DNA of 64,000 nucleotides from Sinomonas albida (GTDB taxonomy: Bacteria > Actinomycetota > Actinomycetes > Actinomycetales > Micrococcaceae), in NCBI RefSeq assembly GCF_004919045.1, contig NZ_SWDW01000007.1:124001-188000 (forward strand). The letters run 5' to 3'. The number at the start of each line of letters is the position of its first letter. The stretch's first letter is position 1. The notes beneath the pieces are model-generated. The model did not search any database and was not told the origin of the DNA. It worked only from the letters and a program-made list of their open reading frames with translations. Positions 59,793 through 64,000 of the stretch are shown here, piece after piece. The position numbers were made by a program, and so were the translations under genes.

Positions 59793-59928
59793 GCCCGCCG
59801 CACAAGTTGGCGCGCCGAACTATCTGACCCGCCGCACAAGTTGGCGCGCCGAACTATCTGACCCGCCGCACAAGTGGGCCCGCTGAACCAGCTGGCCCAC
59901 CTAACAAGTTGGCCCGCGAAGTAAGTTG
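59793..59928. repeat. 34-bp tandem array after the S1 gene
   Basis: Units begin CCCGCCGCACAAGTTGGCGC and end GAACTATCTGA: exact copies at 59793-59826 and 59827-59860, then two degenerate units at 59861 and 59895. The AAGTTGGCCCG box of the last unit runs into the left arm of the terminator that follows. Confidence 0.9.
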
Positions 59929-59940
59929 GCCCACGAAACA

Positions 59941-59977
59941 CGTTGGCCCGGCCGGCGATGCGCGCCGGCCGGGCCAA
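59941..59977. terminator. Bidirectional hairpin between the S1 and gadB genes
   Basis: A perfect 15-bp stem, GTTGGCCCGGCCGGC with its complement at 59963-59977, extended by one G-C pair, around a 5-nt loop. CTTTCGCG follows. It separates convergent genes and can serve both. Confidence 0.75.
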
Positions 59978-60001
59978 CCTTTCGCGATCGACCCCAGCCC
60001 C

Positions 60002-60092
60002 GCAATGGCCGATGCCCGCATTGGCGGACGCCCAATGGCCGACGCCCGCATTGGCCGACGCCCCACAATGGCCCCCGCCCTGCAATGGCCGG
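60002..60092. repeat. Roughly 30-bp array of CAATGGCC/CATTGGCC half-sites
   Basis: Three imperfect units: GCAATGGCCGATGCCCGCAT plus TGGCGGACGCC, CAATGGCCGACGCCCGCATT plus GGCCGACGCC, and a degenerate third. Each contains CAATGG facing CATTGG. No gene lies in 59780-60132. Confidence 0.75.
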
Positions 60093-60132
60093 CGCGCCCT
60101 GCATCCAGCCTCAGGGCGCCGTCACGGGGCTG

Positions 60133-61554
60133 TCAGTGGTGGAACGCCTCCGCATGCCCGGCTTCGGGAAGCGCCGAATCAGCCGAGTCGAGGAACTCGA
60201 CCGCAGCGCGCAAATCCTCGAGGAAGCTCTCGGCGAGGTCACGCGTGAACCCGTTGCGGACCACGATGCGCTGGACCGTGAGGTCGGCGAGGCCGTCGGG
60301 CATCGGGTATGCCGGGACGAGCCACCCCGCCATCCGAAGCCGGTCTGAGAGATGGTGAAGGTCCCATTTGTCGGTGTGGCCCGGCTTGAGCCGCCACGCG
60401 AAGACCGGAATGTCCGAGCCGTCGTTCCAGAGCTCGAACGGCTCCATGGCCCCGATCTGGTGCGCGAGGTACTCGGCCACATCGCGGCACGCGGCATGCA
60501 CGGCGCGATAGCCCTCCGAGCCGAGACGCAGGAAGAGGTAGTACTGCAGGAGCACCTGCGCCCCAGGGCGGGAGAAGTTGAGCGCGAACGTCGGCATGTC
60601 ACCGCCGAGATAGCTCACGTGGAAGACGAGGTCGTCGGGCAGCGCCCCCCGGTCACGCCACACGACCCACCCAAGGCCCGGGTAGACGAGTCCATACTTG
60701 TGCCCCGAGGTGTTGATCGAGACGACCCGCGGCACCCGGAAGTCCCACACGAGCTCGGGCTGCAGGAACGGCGCGACCATCGCGCCGGATGCGCCGTCCA
60801 CGTGGATCGGCACGTCGAGTCCCGTCGCCGCCTGGATCGCGTCGAGCGCTGCCGCAATCTCCTGCACCGGCTCGTACATGCCCGTGTACGTCACGCCCAT
60901 GATCGCGACGACGCCGATCGTGTTCTCGTCGACGTACTCGTCGAGCCCGTGCCCGTCGAGGACCTTGTGGTCGTTGGAGATCGGCACGTACCGAGCCTCG
61001 ACCTCGAAGTAGTTGCAGAACTTCTCCCAGCACACCTGCACGGCCGAGCTCATGATGATGTTCGGTCGGTCCGTGGTCTTGCCTGCGGCCCGGCGAGCGT
61101 GCTGCCAGCGGCGCTTGAGCGCGAGCCCCGCGAGCATGCAGGCCTCGGAGGAACCGATGGTCGAGGTCCCGACGGCCTGGGCGGGGTCGGGCGCGTTCCA
61201 CAGGTCGGCGAGCATGCGCCAGCAGCGGTGCTCGATCTCCGCCGTCTTGGGATACTCGTCCTTGTCGATCATGTTCTTGTCGACGGTCTCCGCGTACAGC
61301 TTCCCGGCCTCGGGCTCCATCCACGTGCCGACGAAGGTGGCGAGATTGAGGCGCGCGTTGCCGTCGAGCATCGCGTCGTCGTGGACGATCTGGTACGCGG
61401 TCGCGGGCAGCGACGCGCCCTCGGGGATCGTGTAGCGCGGGAACTCGGTGGCCTCGCCGGGCCTGCTGAACAGCGGGTTCAGCTCGACGTTGACCGAGGA
61501 CTTGTTGGTGGGATGGTTGGCTGAGTGGTGGGACGTTCTGCGAGGAGCGATCAC
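60133..61554 (-). CDS. gadB: Glutamate decarboxylase
   Basis: PLP decarboxylase of 473 aa turning glutamate into GABA and CO2. Elements: GTSTIGSSEACMLAGLALKR, IHVDGASGAMVAPFLQPEL with the PLP aspartate, and the Schiff-base lysine K286 in SINTSGHKYGLVYPG. The length and the C-terminal HAEAFHH (His-containing tail) match bacterial GadB. The start is GTG at 61554; TAGGCT 6 nt upstream implies a leaderless message. No GABA antiporter gene is adjacent; gabT is 50 kb away. Confidence 0.93.
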   Translation of the reverse strand: MIAPRRTSHHSANHPTNKSSVNVELNPLFSRPGEATEFPRYTIPEGASLPATAYQIVHDDAMLDGNARLNLATFVGTWMEPEAGKLYAETVDKNMIDKDEYPKTAEIEHRCWRMLADLWNAPDPAQAVGTSTIGSSEACMLAGLALKRRWQHARRAAGKTTDRPNIIMSSAVQVCWEKFCNYFEVEARYVPISNDHKVLDGHGLDEYVDENTIGVVAIMGVTYTGMYEPVQEIAAALDAIQAATGLDVPIHVDGASGAMVAPFLQPELVWDFRVPRVVSINTSGHKYGLVYPGLGWVVWRDRGALPDDLVFHVSYLGGDMPTFALNFSRPGAQVLLQYYLFLRLGSEGYRAVHAACRDVAEYLAHQIGAMEPFELWNDGSDIPVFAWRLKPGHTDKWDLHHLSDRLRMAGWLVPAYPMPDGLADLTVQRIVVRNGFTRDLAESFLEDLRAAVEFLDSADSALPEAGHAEAFHH

Positions 61555-61574
61555 GTCCCCAGCCTAGAGGGGAG

Positions 61575-62357
61575 CTACTTTCCGGAGAACACCGGCTTGC
61601 GCTTTTCCTGAAACGCCTTGAAGCCCTCGCGGTAGTCGTCGGAGTCGCAGAGCGCCGCCTGCGCCCTGTTCTCGTCGTCCATCGAGTCCCACAGGCCCAG
61701 GCGACGATCCCGGATCTGCGCCACAAGTTCCTTCGACGCAACGAAGGCCCCGGTAGCGCCTTGGGCGACCCTCGCCACGACGTCGCGGGTCCGCCCGAGC
61801 AGCTCATCCGCGGGGAACGAGCGGCTGAACAGCCCCGCCCGCACGGCCTCCTCGCCGCTCAGGAGCTCGCCCGTGTAGACGAGGTCGAGCGTTCGGTGCA
61901 TCCCGAGCCGCTCGGTGAAGTACCAATGCCCGCCCGAGTCGAGCGTCGCGCCCAGATTGGCGAACGGCGAGCCGACCTTCGCAGTGTCGGCAACGTAGAC
62001 GACGTCGGTCGCGAGCAGGAGCCCGAGCCCCACCCCGAGAGCCGCCCCCTGCGCGGCGGCGAACGTCGGGGCCGGGAACGCGGCCATCTTCCGCATGAGC
62101 GGCGTGACGAGCCCGCCGAGGTAGCCGAGCACGTCGTCATCGGCAGGGTCGACCGCGGAGATGTCCCGCCCCGCGCAGAACGCGCGCCCCACGCCGCGCA
62201 GGAGAAGCGCCCGCACCTCGCCGCGCGAGGCGGCGGCAGCGGCGTCGTCGTACGCCTGGGAAAGCTCCGCGAGCGCGGAAGGGTCGACGGCGTTGAGCTT
62301 GCCCGGCGCGTCGAGGACCACCTCGGCGACGCCGTCGGCGATGGTGAGCGAGATCAA
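61575..62357 (-). CDS. Enoyl-CoA hydratase/isomerase, PaaG-like
   Basis: Crotonase-fold enzyme of 260 aa. Oxyanion-hole segments GRAFCAGRDISAV and AQGAALGVGLGLLLATDVVY; an Asp in GATLDSGGHWYFTERLG sits where PaaG isomerases have their catalytic Asp, favouring ring-1,2-epoxyphenylacetyl-CoA isomerase over hydratase activity. It follows paaE and paaD on the same strand, consistent with the phenylacetate pathway. Confidence 0.82.
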   Translation of the reverse strand: MISLTIADGVAEVVLDAPGKLNAVDPSALAELSQAYDDAAAAASRGEVRALLLRGVGRAFCAGRDISAVDPADDDVLGYLGGLVTPLMRKMAAFPAPTFAAAQGAALGVGLGLLLATDVVYVADTAKVGSPFANLGATLDSGGHWYFTERLGMHRTLDLVYTGELLSGEEAVRAGLFSRSFPADELLGRTRDVVARVAQGATGAFVASKELVAQIRDRRLGLWDSMDDENRAQAALCDSDDYREGFKAFQEKRKPVFSGK

Positions 62358-62380
62358 GCTGGCCTCCTAGAGGGGTTGGG

Positions 62381-63580
62381 TCAGGCGTCGAAGTCCACGG
62401 ACACTGCCTCCGACGTCGGGTGCGACTGGCACGTCAGGACGTACCCGCGCTCGATCTCGTCGGGCTCGAGGGCGTAGTTCTCGGTCATCTCGACCGTGCC
62501 CTTGACGAGCTTCGCACGGCACGTCCCGCACACCCCGCCCGCACAGGCGAACGGGACGTCGGCGCGGACGCGCAGCGCCGCGTTGAGGATCGTCTCGTTC
62601 GCCGAGACCGGGCTCTTGACCACGCCCTGCAGGCCGTCGAGGCGAAACTCGATCTCGACGGTCTCCCCCGCTTCGTCCTCGGCCACCGGGCGGCCGATAT
62701 TGCCCTCGAGGTGCGTCGGCGTTCCGGTCGTGAAGAGCTCGAAACGCACCCTCTCGGGCTCGACGCCGCGCGCAGTGAGCGTGTCGCGCACAAGCTGCAC
62801 GAGTTCGAACGGCCCGCACAGGAACCATTCGTCGACGTCGTCCGCGTGGATCACCGTGTTGAGCAGCGTGGTGAGCTTTTCGGCGTCGACCCGGCCCGAG
62901 AGGAGCGGCGAGATCCGCTGCTCGCGCGAGAGCACGTGGTGCAGCGCGAAGCGTGCCGGGTACTTGTCCTTGAGGTCGGCGAGCTCCTCGACGAACATGA
63001 CGTCCATCGCCGCCCTGTTCGCGTAGATGAGGTCAAAGCGGACGTTCTCGTTCGAGGCGAGGACCGTCTTCGCGATCGCAATGACCGGCGTGATGCCCGA
63101 GCCCGCCGCGACGGCCACGAACCTGTGCTCGCGCTCGGTGTCGATGCTCGTCGGATCGTTGAGGCCCGTCATCTTGTGCTTCGAGATGAACGCGCCGGCG
63201 GGGCTCATGACGTCGAGCGTGTCCCCCGCTGCGAGGCGCTCGTTGGCCCACGTCGAGAACTGGCCGCCGAGGTCCTTCTTGATCGCGACCCGGATCTCGC
63301 TGCTGCCGTCCTCGAAGCGCCGCGGGACCGCGCAGATGGAGTAGCTGCGGCGCAGTTCCCGTGCTTCCCCTGACTCCGGATCGGGGAGCTTTGACCGGAG
63401 GGCGACGTACTGCCCCGGGATGTAGTCGTACTCGTCGGCGAGGGCGGGCGGGACGGCGAACGTCACCTCGATCGCGTCGTTGGTGAGGCGGCGGACCTCA
63501 CTCACCTCGAGCGTGTGGAAGGACGCACGACGGCGGGGCGTCCCCTCAGGCGCGGACGTTTCGCTCAGCTGGTCGGTCAT
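62381..63580 (-). CDS. paaE: Phenylacetyl-CoA epoxidase reductase subunit PaaE
   Basis: Reductase of 399 aa that feeds NADPH electrons to the PaaABC epoxidase. FAD/ferredoxin-reductase domain (about 20-150, LRRSYSICAVPRR), NAD(P) domain (about 155-280, VAAGSGITPVIAIAKTVL), and a C-terminal plant-type 2Fe-2S domain with cysteines in PFACAGGVCGTCRAKL and YVLTCQSHP. Nineteen bases separate its start from the paaD stop. The preceding genes of the operon (paaABC) are outside the window. Confidence 0.93.
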   Translation of the reverse strand: MTDQLSETSAPEGTPRRRASFHTLEVSEVRRLTNDAIEVTFAVPPALADEYDYIPGQYVALRSKLPDPESGEARELRRSYSICAVPRRFEDGSSEIRVAIKKDLGGQFSTWANERLAAGDTLDVMSPAGAFISKHKMTGLNDPTSIDTEREHRFVAVAAGSGITPVIAIAKTVLASNENVRFDLIYANRAAMDVMFVEELADLKDKYPARFALHHVLSREQRISPLLSGRVDAEKLTTLLNTVIHADDVDEWFLCGPFELVQLVRDTLTARGVEPERVRFELFTTGTPTHLEGNIGRPVAEDEAGETVEIEFRLDGLQGVVKSPVSANETILNAALRVRADVPFACAGGVCGTCRAKLVKGTVEMTENYALEPDEIERGYVLTCQSHPTSEAVSVDFDA

Positions 63581-63599
63581 CGTGTTTGCCTCAAAATCG

Positions 63600-64000
63600 T
63601 CAGATCACCTTGAAGTAGTCGAAGGGCTCGCGGCAGTCCTGGCACACGTAGAGCGCCTTGCACGAGGTCGAGCCGAACCGCGACAGCTCGCGGGTGTGGA
63701 GCGAGTGGCACCGCGGGCACTTGACCGTGAGGCCGAGCCGCACTGGACCCTGGGGCCGCGCCGCAGCCTGACCCGTGGGCGGGGCGATGCCGTACTCCTC
63801 GAGCTTGGCCTTGCCCTCGGCCGTCATCCAGTCCGTGGTCCACGCGGGCGCGAGGACGAGGTCCACCTGAACGCGCTCGTGGCCCGCGTCGTGGAACACG
63901 CGCTCGAGGTCGTCTCGGATGGCGTCCATCGCCGGGCAGCCCGAGTAGGTCGGGGTGATGGTGAGGCGCACGGTTCCGTCGCCCTCGATGTGGCCGTCGC
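63600..64000 (-). CDS. paaD: Phenylacetate-CoA oxygenase subunit PaaD (5' end outside window)
   Basis: Partial; the frame is open to the window edge. MIP18/DUF59-like domain (RLTITPTYSGCPAMDAIRDD, VDLVLAPAWTTDWMT) and a C-terminal zinc ribbon with CPRC and CQDC pairs. PaaD helps mature the iron centre of the PaaABC oxygenase. An internal GTG at 63971 is not the real start, since homologous sequence continues upstream of it. Confidence 0.9.
   Translation of the reverse strand, partial: DGHIEGDGTVRLTITPTYSGCPAMDAIRDDLERVFHDAGHERVQVDLVLAPAWTTDWMTAEGKAKLEEYGIAPPTGQAAARPQGPVRLGLTVKCPRCHSLHTRELSRFGSTSCKALYVCQDCREPFDYFKVI

Noticed and set aside
59793-59928. 34-bp array as a CRISPR
   Set aside because: The units are contiguous, with no unique spacers and no cas genes.

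Overview
The window is high-GC DNA in which nearly every base is coding. It has many GTG starts, tight 4-bp ATGA/GTGA gene overlaps, a menaquinone pathway, an FprA-type ferredoxin reductase, an ECF sigma fused to its own anti-sigma domain, and DUF222-HNH and DUF559 proteins. Together these point to an actinobacterium, most probably of the Micrococcaceae (Arthrobacter/Sinomonas-like). That placement is inferred from gene content, not from a marker gene. No tRNA, rRNA, CRISPR array, phage or transposase was seen.

Layout. 0-9 kb: TetR regulator and amino-acid permease, a sigma/anti-sigma fusion with a divergent unknown gene, ferredoxin-NADP reductase, FetB-like permease, RarD, universal stress protein. 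9-14 kb: GABA transaminase and aldehyde dehydrogenase with a divergent PucR regulator. 14-27 kb: sulfur assimilation on the minus strand (sirohydrochlorin chelatase, sulfite reductase, APS reductase, CysD, CysN; then a SsuABC-like transporter, siroheme synthase and a second FprA). A plus-strand GNAT plus HTH/PIN toxin-antitoxin block sits between the two halves. 27-29 kb: an SMI1 protein and a DUF559 nuclease-like gene amid repeats, a perfect palindrome and hairpins. 29-40 kb: menaquinone genes (prenyl synthase, MenJ, MenG, MenF, MenD) interspersed with an idonate-type dehydrogenase/GntR pair and an amino-acid ABC transporter. 40-45 kb: a four-gene operon of secreted, AYW-signal, Ig-like proteins behind a 17-bp tandem-repeat leader. 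45-53 kb: GH63 glycosidase, MenC, M50 peptidase, PAP2 phosphatase, EspI-like ATPase, MBL hydrolase. 53-58 kb: 2-oxoacid dehydrogenase E1/E2 with an Lrp regulator. 58-64 kb: DUF222-HNH protein, small S1 protein, repeat arrays, glutamate decarboxylase, and the start of a phenylacetate (paa) cluster that runs off the end.

How the parts work together. The sulfur block is a complete route: sulfate to APS (CysDN), APS to sulfite (CysH of the APS type; no APS kinase is present), sulfite to sulfide (Sir with siroheme from CysG and a chelatase), and reductant through FprA2. The men genes supply menaquinone and its partly saturated prenyl tail. GadB, GabT and the aldehyde dehydrogenase could form a GABA shunt, although they lie 50 kb apart.

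The most unusual signals are these. (1) At four genes the last codons plus the stop codon are tandemly duplicated just downstream, with a period never divisible by three, so the same tail and stop recur in another frame. (2) A secreted-protein operon shares one disulfide-type module across three of its four products. (3) A 16-bp element occurs three times around the DUF559 gene. (4) A palindromic element is embedded in frame in the CysD N-terminus. (5) An orphan perfect 22-bp palindrome lies upstream of a strong hairpin.
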